Assembly: GCF_002287075.1 (NCBI RefSeq)
Contig: NZ_NSKE01000001.1
Location: forward strand, 310,001 to 374,000
DNA: 64,000 nucleotides
Direction of reading: 5' to 3'
Source: Fodinibius salipaludis
GTDB taxonomy: Bacteria; Bacteroidota; Rhodothermia; Balneolales; Balneolaceae
Part shown: positions 44,101 through 52,392 of the stretch, one piece after another
How the letters are laid out: every line of letters starts with the position of its first letter
How positions within the stretch are numbered: the first letter of the stretch is position 1
The notes under the pieces: generated by a model
Told to the model about the DNA's origin: nothing
The model's database searches: none
What the model saw: the letters and a program-made list of their open reading frames with translations, nothing else
Made by a program: the position numbers and the translations under genes

Positions 44101-45330
44101 TTCAGCTGATACCCCTTGTGCAGGATCCCGATATTGATCCAATGTCGCCTCATTAAAAATATCCTGATCCTCATCGGGCGGAGAAAATGTACTATCCGGA
44201 TTTTGCACTACCCCCAAGTCTCCCAGTGCAATCGCCTGACGTTCCCCCTCTTGTGACTGTGAGGACTCCCTAAGCACCCACACATTAACCTCTGTTAACT
44301 GTAACGCCTGTCCCTGCTGCTGGGGATTCGAAACATTATTTTCAAACTCCTGACGAGGAAAGAAGTCCAAGAAAAAATGTTTGTCGGATTCATAATCGCC
44401 CGGACGAATAGAAATTTTCTGCTCTTTCGCACCGCCCGTTATTGTTTCCGTTTTACTATCTCCCTCTTGTTGAGAGAGTACCGACGTCAGCTTCAGCGAA
44501 CCAATCTGGGCGACAGATTTAATACCAAAAAGAGCGCTACCGCCACGAATAAGCGAGTTTCCCGTCTGCATGGACACATTACCCAATTCCAGACGCTGCA
44601 AGATCTCATCCTCATAACCATCATATACAATGCTCAGACGATTCATAAAGTCAAAATCGCGCTCGGTATCCCAATCGGTTTGGATAGACAATTTATCCCC
44701 AATAGTACCCTGAATATTCAGCTTCAAACTTTGTTCAAAAGTGGGATCTATCTGCCGGCGTTGGTCTTCCGGAACCTCAGGATTTTCGGTCTTTTGGATA
44801 GAAGCCCCGACATTCATATTGGCCGTACCGTTGATACTTAAGTTAACTTCCGGCTTGCCAAAGATAGTCGTAAAAGTGGACTCTTCTCCGCCGGGAATAT
44901 CAAGATTAAAGTCGAGTAACCCCTCTTGGCGCTGTCCCTCTGTTTGTTGCTCTTGAACAAGGGTTTGCCAGTTATCTTTGAGATGACGGCGTTTCGATTC
45001 TTCCGCATACTGCTCAAAGCTCATCTGGAAACTGGAAGCAACCGGCATCTCATACAACAATCGCTGACTCCGGTATGATCCCAGAGAATCACGCTGCACA
45101 TACGTCTCTTCTTGAGACAACTGTATATAAAAAAGTTTGGGAGGAACATCCGGAAAAGGATCCGAAATAGAGGGAAGCTTATGCAACCGGGGCAATGTAT
45201 CAGCCTGGACAGGCGTTATACGAAGTGAGTCCTGTCCGGTCTGAGCCATACTTTGCCCGGGGCCTGCTACCATAGCTGCCAAACAAAAAAATAGAACAAA
45301 CGTTGGAAAGTTAAATGGCTTGAGCTGCAC
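38110..45330 (-). CDS. sprA: SprA, outer-membrane translocon of the type IX secretion system
   Basis: At 2406 residues this is one of the largest genes in the genome type. A signal peptide (about 1-29, ending SMA-Q) precedes a long beta-rich protein. SprA/Sov forms a 36-strand outer-membrane barrel through which T9SS exports folded proteins. The N-terminal section has PTFEQSLKLNIQGTIGDKLS and the DRDFDFMNRLSIVYDGYEDEI stretch typical of SprA; mid-sections have GSITILNERYLRRGQEIKIEYE, and the C-terminal half is barrel-like with many aromatic strand ends and finishes in VVSIRSN. It is transcribed alone, with a 237-base divergent gap before the lptF-type gene. A T9SS plug-type protein is encoded 14.6 kb away at 59906. 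Its end overlaps lnt. Confidence 0.95.
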   Translation of the reverse strand: MQLKPFNFPTFVLFFCLAAMVAGPGQSMAQTGQDSLRITPVQADTLPRLHKLPSISDPFPDVPPKLFYIQLSQEETYVQRDSLGSYRSQRLLYEMPVASSFQMSFEQYAEESKRRHLKDNWQTLVQEQQTEGQRQEGLLDFNLDIPGGEESTFTTIFGKPEVNLSINGTANMNVGASIQKTENPEVPEDQRRQIDPTFEQSLKLNIQGTIGDKLSIQTDWDTERDFDFMNRLSIVYDGYEDEILQRLELGNVSMQTGNSLIRGGSALFGIKSVAQIGSLKLTSVLSQQEGDSKTETITGGAKEQKISIRPGDYESDKHFFLDFFPRQEFENNVSNPQQQGQALQLTEVNVWVLRESSQSQEGERQAIALGDLGVVQNPDSTFSPPDEDQDIFNEATLDQYRDPAQGVSAESFGVEATSFVEGYFVPLQEGGDYSLDRNLGYISIKRNLGSRQALAVSFKYRDSQTGETISVGDISQGGNERMYLKLLRPQTVTTSNVLWDLMMKNVYSLGANNITQEGLDLDIKYTEQNVPSSSLPQRDQILLQDLGLDRVDQQGALNPDNKIDFSTTVLEPSTGTLVFPYLEPFGSRIEQLLTESGTPPDRISDLTFDELYNEKKVNANQSSKNSFYRIQGSSQGSISSSYSLGYSLVEGSVKVFANGRELQEGTDYAVDYSIGSITILNERYLRRGQEIKIEYENNQLMQIGKKSFTGLRAEYEFTDNISLGSTYFNLKERPLQDKIRIGDEPVNNSVVGFDANAHFDTPWLTRLIDQVPLLQTKENSNLTLSGEFAHLRPGVSQTSAVSDAIDDNRLFEDEENGLSFIDDFEGSDIGLSFMNPGRWNLAAAPAAVPGYGPDEVFFEDNPPDNPSSNIADKIARSDLRGTFSWYSIPQNIDQILGGVNFMPETEQVKVTDVFPNRDVLTEENFISTLDVYFDPTKRGPYNYNDDLRTLFENEPERTWSGMTTTLPSGQEDLTQNNIEFLEFWMQTVLPNGQAPSAQDLQDYEGKIYIDIGVVSEDVIPNFKTNTEDGLVRRPQDLQEDNISGQSRSYIPTPLPAPEGQFSNDTRELADVGLDGAPNEGGIDNKNEQNLFSGFLEEMASEYGAASDQYQQIEDDPSNDDYVYYGESEAANGDLQERFSRMYGYHDGNTPPNEGEKRAVTNKPDTEGLITPSIVEQNNAYFQYEIDWNPADFSELEPGSEGTFIVDKVDGPNQEDRWYQVRLPLEEWVRKVGGIENFQNISYIRVWLSGYEKPFTLRFATFELVGSQWRPAENVDEQQGTTQGEFNISSVNIEENSQRQPIPYRQPEGAIRAINRDRQRQTIANEQSITMNVENLGPGELKMMKRIYPGGLNMINYSNVRMFVHGEGYDNRGDAELVVRFGTDLTNNYYEYRQPISPSDPNYPYSAEPLSEMSDAEREMEAEEVWLYKKNSMNILMRAFNELKQLRDQQGVEGNTVFERSDLLQEAPSGAIIAVKGNPSLDRVGEIGMGIQNPFDPQNPDDGGIASLDGQFWFNELRVSGFDNKSGWAANAKAEMKMADFATINANFNRETDGFGALNSRLGQRRMSNVQAYDLNSTVNMHKFVPDRFGWNIPVSLSTRRSSSTPRYLPNQGDVRLSEFENAVNARNDITESEKEQIIDQRIRESQTVTESYSINVSNLSKSRSQSNLAEYTLDKTTVNYVYNVTERRNPQYLRQDNWNYSGSIRYNYSFPQTKVFRPLGFLGDVPLIHPLAGIQLGYTPASINTSMGIDREYDEQLRRVVDPNLENALRQSHSFTYDTEFGFGYNITPSIKTTFRSRTVFDLSRAGIEEAGPSNPIADSTQYSVRPSFDVLSDLVFDSLSSRRSNYQESYTAGWQPRLNRVSALDWINYSANYSGGYQWRNSPRGSDLGANVSNNFSLNQTLDFNIRSLLNEMDWYRNLQNNGGRNNTTSADTTEGLTEDQLGKTLGNIGKKAAGAILSIQSLDFSFNISQSSLQSGYAGTSPIYDMFGRSGEDYSPPFSYRTGFTNEVGLDRLINNPSETSSLQLPSNHNLTDDITVRSRLQPFNNLNIDLSWNSKWSEMNSQSITIDPNQNKSTVRSQNGSISSSIWAFGSGYEDFFKQQLSTAFDDIGNNSVIIDSTGNSDGRTVLGRTALQEDFRDSYLTFSQGAIGNRNFTPFPLPGWRITWTGLERFIPYFGDLMSRASISHNYSGTYRLGWIFNEDQSLLPDISLGAYSVTNRRPEFEPNSINIEKRFSPLVGLNLTWESNLRTNIQYEQSKVMSLALSNSTVIERMSKGLKLTFAYTIRNFKIPFFNRLDNAVDITLNGSYIEDEEKKFELDSDLDEALTAGPDDIIKDPDRAEFSGTTTGGQARINGSAVIGYQFSQMIQANFEYNYNKLLPKTSGVYGRTDHDIRFNIVVSIRSN

Positions 45331-45567
45331 GAAACCGTTGTAGAATATATTTACATATTATTTCTATCAGCAAATCTATGGTAGCAATCCTCTATATACA
45401 GCTCCTTATATTTTATTGAAATGGTCGTGTCCCCATGCACTCTGCAGAATTATAACGGATTCCTGCTTGTCATAAAAATACAAACTCTGATTTTGTAGTC
45501 ATAATAAATATCCATTTTGTAAAGAACCCATATAGACCTAATTTTAGGCTCCTAATTAAACATCAAT

Positions 45568-47007
45568 ATGCAATTACTACCCAACAAACTACAATTAGAT
45601 ATTCTTAAGCGGCATATAGGGCCCTTCATCTTCTGTTTCTGTACCCTGATGTTCCTGCTGCTTATGCAATTTCTAATTCTTTATATTGATCTTCTTATCG
45701 GCAAGGGATTACCGTTAGGAATTATTTTGGAGCTTATCATTACAAATTTGGCTTCGATGGTAGTGCTTGCAGTGCCGATGGCCGTACTGGTAGCTTCGCT
45801 GATGGCTTATGGTAAAATTACGGAACTAAATGAACTGACAGCTATCCGCGCTGCAGGCATCAATCCTATCCATGTTATAAATCCCGTTCTGGTTGCATCC
45901 ATCCTGCTTTCTGTTTTTCTGATGTGGTTTTCCAACGATATTCTGCCCGATGCCAACCAGCGAGCTCGGTCCCTGTTTATTGATATCCGCCTTAAAAAGC
46001 CCGGCTTTGATCTAAAAGAAAATGAGTTTTACGAAGGGATCGACAACTACACCTTTTTGGTTAAGGAGATCACCAACGAATCTGATTCACTTCGTGACGT
46101 AACCATTTATCAGCATCCCACACGTGATCGTAAAGAAGCCTATATAAAAGCCCAAAAGGGGCGGCTCGCGAGTAAGCAGAGCGGACAAACACTCACCCTT
46201 TTTCTGAATGATGGATCGGTGCTTCGCAAACTCGATCGCAGACAAAAAGGAAAACTGGTTGCTGTCTTTGAAGAGACTAAATTTGAGCGGTATCGCATCA
46301 GCTTTGATCTTTCAGATTTAGCCTTCTCGCGCTCCAATCCCGCAGACCGTTCCCGCAATGATCGAACCATGAATATTCAGGCAATGAGCAGTGTCGTTGA
46401 TTCCCTGGACAATCAGATTGAAAAACAAAAAAAACACATCTTAAAAAATACAAATTACATATACCCTACGCTTACCAATCTCAATACTGGCAAAAAAGAA
46501 GAGTCCAAATTAAAGCAATCGAAGATCGATACTACTGATCCACCTTATGAAAGCCAATATTTGGCACTCCAACAGTTTCAATCAAAACCCAACCAGTTAC
46601 GGTTACACGATATTGGACTAATGAAACTGCGCAACTATAAATCCTTTATCGAAGATGTAGTATCAGATACTGAGTGGCGCCTTGAAAGAATTGCCCAGTA
46701 CCTGGTTGAAATCCACAAAAAATTTTCCATCCCCATCGCCTGTATTGTATTTGTTCTCCTTGGTGCCCCAATCGGCATGTATACCAAGAAAGGGAACCTG
46801 GGATACGCAGCTCTCATTGGTACGGTATTTTTAACCTTCTACTGGATTTCCATTATTCAGGGCGAAAAAATGGCCGACCGACTATTTATTTCACCTTTTA
46901 CCGGCATGTGGTTATCAGATATTGTACTCGGTGCCGTGGGACTTATAATGGTAATTAGTATTAGCACTCCTTTTAAACTATCAAAGCTATGGAAACATCG
47001 TGACTAA
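45568..47007 (+). CDS. LptF/LptG-family LPS-export permease (first of two)
   Basis: The 479-residue inner-membrane protein of the YjgP/YjgQ family works with the LptB ATPase to extract lipopolysaccharide and pass it to the periplasmic bridge. Helices lie at about 17-45, 55-80, 100-120, then a periplasmic beta-jellyroll domain (about 130-260) and three more helices near 390-470. The opening LDILKRHIGPFIFCF and TELNELTAIRAAGINP (cytoplasmic coupling loop) are diagnostic. A Lys-rich insert (about 275-345) between the jellyroll and the last helices makes it longer than the E. coli proteins. The next gene overlaps it by eight bases. I cannot decide between LptF and LptG by name. Confidence 0.92.
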   Translation: MQLLPNKLQLDILKRHIGPFIFCFCTLMFLLLMQFLILYIDLLIGKGLPLGIILELIITNLASMVVLAVPMAVLVASLMAYGKITELNELTAIRAAGINPIHVINPVLVASILLSVFLMWFSNDILPDANQRARSLFIDIRLKKPGFDLKENEFYEGIDNYTFLVKEITNESDSLRDVTIYQHPTRDRKEAYIKAQKGRLASKQSGQTLTLFLNDGSVLRKLDRRQKGKLVAVFEETKFERYRISFDLSDLAFSRSNPADRSRNDRTMNIQAMSSVVDSLDNQIEKQKKHILKNTNYIYPTLTNLNTGKKEESKLKQSKIDTTDPPYESQYLALQQFQSKPNQLRLHDIGLMKLRNYKSFIEDVVSDTEWRLERIAQYLVEIHKKFSIPIACIVFVLLGAPIGMYTKKGNLGYAALIGTVFLTFYWISIIQGEKMADRLFISPFTGMWLSDIVLGAVGLIMVISISTPFKLSKLWKHRD

Positions 47008-48082
47008 AAAAATTGATCGCTATATCTTTTTTAAGATGTTGACCATCACATTATTTGTGATGATGGTGCTGATATTTATTTTTATCGTTATCGATTTTTC
47101 AGAAAACAGTGAAGATTTTACGGACAAAGGAGCCACCTTTGCCCAAGTATTCGGAGTATATTATCTCAACTACATTCCCGAAATAGCACGCTTAATCATA
47201 CCTGTTGCCGTATTTATTGCCTGCCTATATCTGACGGGACAAATGGCTGAACGACTCGAAATTACTGCTCTTAAAGCGGCCGGTGTTAGTTTGTACCGAA
47301 TTCTTTTACCCTATCTGGCTTTCGCCTTTTTAATGACAGCTACCATGAGCTATCTGGATGCTTATGTAATTCCCAATGCCAATGAAACACGCCTCGCATT
47401 CGAGTCTGAATATCTTTCCAGTAAATCGGATAAAGTGGATACAAACCGCATTTTTCGGCAGGAATCCGAAAACTCCATCTTTAAAATAAATTATTTCAAT
47501 CCCGATAAAGGAACCGGATACCGGGTAGATGTTATAAATTTTGAAGGCGACAGAATCAGTAAGAAATTGTTTATTCAGCGAATGATATGGCAGGAAGAAC
47601 AACAACACTGGAAGCTTGAAAATGTACGAAAACAAACTTTTACCGAAATGGGATATTCCGAGGTACATGTCGATTCCATGGACACAACGCTGAATATATA
47701 TCCGCGGGATCTAACGCGCAAAACCTCGGATATCTATCAGCTTACCTATCCCGAAGCTCAAAATTATATTCAATCTATCGAACGCAGTGGTGCCGGAGGG
47801 GTGGAGTTACCAAAAGTGCAACTCTACGGTCGATATGCTTATCCCTTTTCAATTATTGTTGTTACTATCGTCGGATTTGCCCTGGCTTCGGTTCGACGGG
47901 AAGGCGGCAAAGGGTTCTATATCGCAGCTGGGTTGGCCGTAAGCTTTCTATACTTGGTAATGATGAAAGTGATTGAGCCATTCGGTGGTCAGGGAGAAAT
48001 TGATCCCATGCTGGCAGCAACACTTCCTCATTTGATCTTTCTGGTAATTGGGGTAAGTATCCTCGTCAACGCCCGAAAATAA
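47000..48082 (+). CDS. LptF/LptG-family LPS-export permease (second of two)
   Basis: The 360-residue partner has the same six-helix and jellyroll build: KIDRYIFFKMLTITLF at the start, the coupling loop MAERLEITALKAAGVSLYRI around 80-99, the periplasmic domain at about 120-265 and the final helices with FALASVRREGGKGFYIAAGLA. The start codon is GTG at 47000, read inside the last codons of the previous gene in another frame (eight-base overlap), so the two subunits should be translated in a coupled way, as fits a 1:1 complex. Length is standard for the family. It converges on guaB with just 14 bases between the stops. Confidence 0.92.
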   Translation: MTKKIDRYIFFKMLTITLFVMMVLIFIFIVIDFSENSEDFTDKGATFAQVFGVYYLNYIPEIARLIIPVAVFIACLYLTGQMAERLEITALKAAGVSLYRILLPYLAFAFLMTATMSYLDAYVIPNANETRLAFESEYLSSKSDKVDTNRIFRQESENSIFKINYFNPDKGTGYRVDVINFEGDRISKKLFIQRMIWQEEQQHWKLENVRKQTFTEMGYSEVHVDSMDTTLNIYPRDLTRKTSDIYQLTYPEAQNYIQSIERSGAGGVELPKVQLYGRYAYPFSIIVVTIVGFALASVRREGGKGFYIAAGLAVSFLYLVMMKVIEPFGGQGEIDPMLAATLPHLIFLVIGVSILVNARK

Positions 48083-48096
48083 TCCCCGGGTCGTGT

Positions 48097-49575
48097 TTAG
48101 CTTACCGAATAGTTTGGAGCTTCTTTGGTAATTTCTACAGTATGAGGATGGCTTTCCTTATAAGCTGCCGCAGAAATTTGTACAAACTCAGCCTGCTGTA
48201 GCCTTGCAATGTCAGGTGCTCCGCAATAACCCATAGCTGCACGCAATCCGCCGGTCATTTGATGGACGACTTCGCTCAAATATCCTTTATATGGAACCCG
48301 TCCTTCAATACCTTCGGGCACAAGCTTGTTAATGTTATCCTCGACATCTTGGAAGTAACGGTCCTTAGAACCTTGTTCCATGGCCCCCAAGCTTCCCATT
48401 CCACGGTACGACTTGTATTTGCGTGACTCATAGATAACAGTCTCACCGGGTGCCTCATCAACTCCTGCAAACATCGATCCCATCATAACTGCGTGTGCAC
48501 CTCCTGCCAGCGCTTTGGGAATATCACCAGTTTGCTTAATTCCACCATCGGCAATGACACTAACACCGGCTTCATGAGCATATTCGGCAACTTCCATCAC
48601 TGCACTCATTTGTGGTACTCCAACACCGGTTACCACGCGCGTTGTACAGATAGATCCCGGTCCAACTCCTACTTTTAAAATATCTGCTCCCGCATCAACA
48701 AGAGCTTTTGCAGCATTCTTGGTTGCAATATTTCCAGCAATCAGATTCAGCTCGGGATATGTTTTTTTAACCTCTTTGACCATATTCAACACCCCTTGAG
48801 AATGGCCGTGCGCGGTATCAATGGTGATAACATCAACACCGGAATCAACCAGTGCCTCAACGCGATCCAGTGTATCTGCTGTAACGCCAACCGCGGCACC
48901 CACTCGCAGGCGTCCCATATCGTCCTTACAGGCATTAGGAAAGTTCATTTTCTTCTCAATATCCTTAAAGGTAATAAGCCCCACCAGTTTCATATTGTTA
49001 TCTACAATAGGCAGCTTTTCAACCTTGTGTTCCTGCAGCAACTTTTCTGCTTCTTCGAGCGTGGTACCTTCGCGCGCCGTGATAAGATTTTCAGTCGTCA
49101 TTATAGTACTCAGTTTCTTATCTACATAATGCTCAAAACGCAAATCCCTGTTCGTAACAATACCAATAAGTGTATTATCATCTTTTACAATAGGGATTCC
49201 GCCGATCTTATGTTTTTTCATAAGTCCGCGCGCTTTGCGAACAGTCTCATTCTTACCCAATGTAACCGGATCAACTATCATCCCGCTTTCACTGCGCTTC
49301 ACCATGCGTACCTGGTCGGCCTGATCCTCAATCGACATGTTTTTGTGCAGCATAGCAATCCCTCCTTCGCGCGCAAGGGCAATGGCCAGCCGATACTCCG
49401 AAACAGTATCCATAGCCGCACTAATGATGGGAGTATTGAGCGTAAGTTCAGAAGTTAAATCCACGCTTGTATCCACATCACGGGGGACAACTTCAGAGTG
49501 GGCAGGGACTAAGAGTAAATCATCATAGGTTAAACCCTGGCGTGAAATTCGGTCGAAAGGAGAGGAATTTTCCAT
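48097..49575 (-). CDS. guaB: Inosine-5'-monophosphate dehydrogenase
   Basis: The 492-residue enzyme oxidises IMP to XMP with NAD, the branch step to guanine nucleotides. The TIM barrel opens with [24 protein letters not shown]. Two CBS domains, which bind adenine or guanine nucleotides for control, interrupt it at about 95-210. The catalytic loop [18 protein letters not shown] has the nucleophile C310, the flap has the [15 protein letters not shown] stretch, and [15 protein letters not shown] is near the end. All key residues are present and length is normal. It is preceded by a terminator belonging to the next upstream gene, so it has its own promoter. Confidence 0.98.
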   Translation of the reverse strand: MENSSPFDRISRQGLTYDDLLLVPAHSEVVPRDVDTSVDLTSELTLNTPIISAAMDTVSEYRLAIALAREGGIAMLHKNMSIEDQADQVRMVKRSESGMIVDPVTLGKNETVRKARGLMKKHKIGGIPIVKDDNTLIGIVTNRDLRFEHYVDKKLSTIMTTENLITAREGTTLEEAEKLLQEHKVEKLPIVDNNMKLVGLITFKDIEKKMNFPNACKDDMGRLRVGAAVGVTADTLDRVEALVDSGVDVITIDTAHGHSQGVLNMVKEVKKTYPELNLIAGNIATKNAAKALVDAGADILKVGVGPGSICTTRVVTGVGVPQMSAVMEVAEYAHEAGVSVIADGGIKQTGDIPKALAGGAHAVMMGSMFAGVDEAPGETVIYESRKYKSYRGMGSLGAMEQGSKDRYFQDVEDNINKLVPEGIEGRVPYKGYLSEVVHQMTGGLRAAMGYCGAPDIARLQQAEFVQISAAAYKESHPHTVEITKEAPNYSVS

Positions 49576-49620
49576 GGTAAAAAGGATCTGCGCATCTTAT
49601 AGTTCCAGTTTGAGCAAAGA

Positions 49621-49688
49621 TAAAAAAAATGTGAGCGACCTGCTTAACAGAATTTCCTTAAAAATTGCTAAGCAAGACCGCTCACATG
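49621..49688 (-). terminator. Long-stem terminator between the 109-residue unknown gene and guaB
   Basis: ATGTGAGCG...TGCTTA (from 49629) pairs with TAAGCA...CGCTCACAT (to 49687), with a small internal mismatch and a loop of about 20 bases. On the minus strand the stem is followed by eight Ts (49621-49629). It ends transcription of the gene at 49719-50048. A second tiny GC-rich hairpin (GCCGCC-A-GGCGGC) is at 49694-49706. Confidence 0.75.
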
Positions 49689-49718
49689 CGCATGCCGCCA
49701 GGCGGCTCTCCCTAATAC

Positions 49719-50048
49719 TCATAAACTTTTAATATGCAAAGCATCAATAGCCGTATCCAACGAGCAAATGCCATCACGATAACATTCTACCCAGTAAGAT
49801 ACACGCTTACGTCGTCGAGCTACATAGGGATCACAACTGGAATATTGACCTTTCAATTCATTAACCATAGCCGATACGTCATCCTTGATTTCCATCTTAA
49901 GCGCATCGGGAATATCACCCCATCCCATAAGCTTAAACATATCCTGAAGCTCACGGTGTTCTTTTTCAGCCTCTTTTAAAACTTTGCGAAGGACGGGCTC
50001 TAAATTAGTGTCAAGACTTTTTTGACTGGCTTTAATCGCGGTATTCAT
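49719..50048 (-). CDS. Small hypothetical protein of unknown function
   Basis: I do not recognise this 109-residue protein. It has no signal peptide or membrane segment. The first half is a charged helix (about 10-40; LRKVLKEAEKEHRELQDMF), then MGWGDIPDALKMEIKDDVSAMVNEL, and the C-terminal part is basic and then Cys-containing (VARRRKRVSYWVECYRDGICSLDTAIDAL). The pattern of conserved-looking Trp, Tyr and Cys residues and a strong terminator directly after it argue for a real, expressed gene. The region around residues 70-100 might be a small helix-turn-helix or nucleic-acid contact, but this is a guess. It is divergent from the GH97 gene. Confidence 0.65.
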   Translation of the reverse strand: MNTAIKASQKSLDTNLEPVLRKVLKEAEKEHRELQDMFKLMGWGDIPDALKMEIKDDVSAMVNELKGQYSSCDPYVARRRKRVSYWVECYRDGICSLDTAIDALHIKSL

Positions 50049-50098
50049 AATGAGTTCCTTTGTTTAATTGATGTTCAGTTCTAACGTAATAATTATGT

Positions 50099-50116
50099 GT
50101 GACACCAGTATGTCAC
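50099..50116. promoter_or_regulatory. Palindrome in the gap before the GH97 gene
   Basis: GTGACA-CCAGTA-TGTCAC is a perfect 6-base inverted repeat 51 bases from the start of the divergent 109-residue gene and 131 bases before the GH97 gene. It could be an operator; symmetry is the only evidence. Confidence 0.3.
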
Positions 50117-50246
50117 CCCTATTTGAATGAATATTACTGCATAGATATTTCATCCCCCATTTTCTTTCAGCAGAGAGTTGTTTTTTATTCCAAAACCATG
50201 AATTTTAGACCCTGCTACAAATTTCTTTTACACCAACTCTTCACTT

Positions 50247-52364
50247 ATGATGCATTATTTGAAAGCGCTTACGTTCGCAATTATTAGTTCTCTTTTAATT
50301 TTTAGTTGCGATATGATGAATAAATTATCAACTGTTTCTTCTCCGGATGGAAACCTCGCGGTTACGTTTTCTCTTTCTAATTCTGGGAGCCCTCAATACA
50401 CTGTGCAGTATGGGGATGATCAAGTTATTGACACCTCAGGTTTGGGAATTGAATTCCAAAGCCTCCCTCCTTTAAAAGACGGGGTACAAATATCGAGCAT
50501 TGAACGAAGGTCTGTTAATGAAACCTGGCAACCGGTATGGGGTGAACAAAAGGAAGTTCGTAGTCACTACAATGAGCTGCTGGTATCACTCAAAGAAACG
50601 AATAACCAAGAACGAGTGGTAAAACTAAGATTTAGAGTTTTTAATGATGGCGTTGGATTTCGGTATGAAGTTCCGGCTCAGAAATCGATGGCCGATAGCC
50701 TGTTTGTTATGAACGAGCAAACTGAATTTGCCCTTACCGGTGACCATACCAGCTGGTGGATTCCCGCCGACTATGACAGTTATGAGTATAATTACAAGCA
50801 AACAAAAGTAAGTGAAATAGATGCCTCAGAATTTGCCGGCGAAAACGAACGGGTTGATCGTCAGATTGATAACTTTAATGCGGCTAATACTCCGATCACG
50901 ATGAAAACAGAAGATGGGATTTACCTGAGCTTTCACGAAGCAAATCTGACCGACTATGCCGGAATGACGCTTGGTGTAACTGAGGATTTAAAGTTAGTTA
51001 GCGAGCTCGTCCCCTGGGCCGATGGTACCAAAGTAAAAACCAAGGCTCCTTTTTCTACTCCATGGAGAACTATTCAAGTCGGCAAATCACCGGCTGCTCT
51101 TGCAGAATCGTTTTTACTTCAAAATCTAAATGATCCCAACAAGCTCGATGACACCTCATGGATAGAGCCCATGAAGTACACCGGCATTTGGTGGGAGATG
51201 CATATCGGAAAGTCGACCTGGGGCATGGAAGATGCAGCGGATGGTTCTTTTGATGATCAAGGAGGATCAACCCATGGAGCTACCACCCAAAACGCAAAAC
51301 AGTATGTGGATTTTAACAACAAAGCAGGTATTAAAGGACTGCTTATTGAAGGTTGGAATACCGGTTGGGAATATTGGGGAACCGATTCATTGGGCTTTTT
51401 CGACTTTACCACCCCCTACCCTGATTTTGATCTGCAGGAAGTCGTTGATTATGCGCAAGCCAATAATGTTGCACTGGTCGGTCATCATGAGACATCGGGA
51501 CAGGCAGCCCATTACGAAACCAGGCTCGATACGGCTTTCCAACTCTATCACGATCTGGGTATTCATCATGTTAAAACGGGCTATGCCGGTGGTGTTATTC
51601 CAAAAGGAGAATATCATCACGGACAATGGATGGTGCGTCACTATCGAAAGGTGCTCGAAAAAGCTGCTGAATATCAGATCGGTATTAATGCCCATGAACC
51701 GATTAAAGCCACCGGCTTACGAAGAACCTATCCCAATATGATGACTCGCGAAGGAGTCCGAGGCATGGAATACAACGCCTGGAGTGAAGGGATGCCACCT
51801 GAACACACAACTATTCTGCCATTCACTCGCGCGCTTAGTGGTCCCATCGATTATACTCCCGGTATTTTTGATATCACTTTTAATGAATATTCTGATCAAG
51901 AACAGGTAAAGTCGACGCTGGCCAATCAGTTAGCCCTGTATGTAGTGCTTTACAGTCCCATGCAGATGGCTGCTGATCTGCCCGAAAATTATTTAATGGA
52001 TAACGGAGACTTTCACCCCATGTTCCAATTTATTCGTGATGTCCCCGTAGATTGGGACGCCTCACACATTATCGATGCCCAAATTGGGGATTACGTTATT
52101 ACAGCCAGAAAGGAAAAAGATAACAGCACTTGGTTTTTAGGTGCTGTGACAGATGAAAATGATCGCACGGTAGAAGTACCGCTCAATTTTCTGGATGATG
52201 ATGAAACCTATGAAGCTACAATCTATAAAGACGGAAAAACGGCCCATTGGGAAGATAATCCGACCGACTATACAATCGATACACAAGAAGTTAACAGTGA
52301 TACAGTGCTGGAGCTTTGGATGGCACCGGGTGGAGGAACGGCCATCAGTTTTGAGGCGTTATAA
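50247..52364 (+). CDS. GH97 alpha-glucosidase, lipoprotein (SusB-like, inverting type)
   Basis: The 705-residue protein starts with a lipoprotein signal (LLIFS-C, Cys21), so it is envelope-anchored. The glycoside hydrolase 97 build is clear: an N-terminal beta-sandwich (from SSPDGNLAVTFSLS), the catalytic barrel and a C-terminal beta domain. Catalytic residues match SusB with a constant offset: E415 (HHETSG) and E484 (AHEPIK) correspond to its two candidate base glutamates, and E502 and E508 (REGVRGMEYN) to a calcium ligand and the general acid. The retaining-type aspartate is absent, since the site reads KTGYAGG. It should cut alpha-glucosidic bonds. No SusC/SusD pair is nearby, so no starch-uptake locus is visible. 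Confidence 0.95.
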   Translation: MMHYLKALTFAIISSLLIFSCDMMNKLSTVSSPDGNLAVTFSLSNSGSPQYTVQYGDDQVIDTSGLGIEFQSLPPLKDGVQISSIERRSVNETWQPVWGEQKEVRSHYNELLVSLKETNNQERVVKLRFRVFNDGVGFRYEVPAQKSMADSLFVMNEQTEFALTGDHTSWWIPADYDSYEYNYKQTKVSEIDASEFAGENERVDRQIDNFNAANTPITMKTEDGIYLSFHEANLTDYAGMTLGVTEDLKLVSELVPWADGTKVKTKAPFSTPWRTIQVGKSPAALAESFLLQNLNDPNKLDDTSWIEPMKYTGIWWEMHIGKSTWGMEDAADGSFDDQGGSTHGATTQNAKQYVDFNNKAGIKGLLIEGWNTGWEYWGTDSLGFFDFTTPYPDFDLQEVVDYAQANNVALVGHHETSGQAAHYETRLDTAFQLYHDLGIHHVKTGYAGGVIPKGEYHHGQWMVRHYRKVLEKAAEYQIGINAHEPIKATGLRRTYPNMMTREGVRGMEYNAWSEGMPPEHTTILPFTRALSGPIDYTPGIFDITFNEYSDQEQVKSTLANQLALYVVLYSPMQMAADLPENYLMDNGDFHPMFQFIRDVPVDWDASHIIDAQIGDYVITARKEKDNSTWFLGAVTDENDRTVEVPLNFLDDDETYEATIYKDGKTAHWEDNPTDYTIDTQEVNSDTVLELWMAPGGGTAISFEAL

Positions 52365-52392
52365 AAATACTGTTGCCACTAAAAGTAAAATC

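Noticed and set aside
38204-45000. Many open frames on the plus strand opposite sprA
   Set aside because: They are short, overlap each other and the sprA frame, and lack leaders, domains or start context.
52195-52392. Upstream extension of the 98-residue gene into the GH97 gene
   Set aside because: The extension overlaps a well-conserved part of GH97 in another frame; the ATG at 52393 starts the part with protein-like character.
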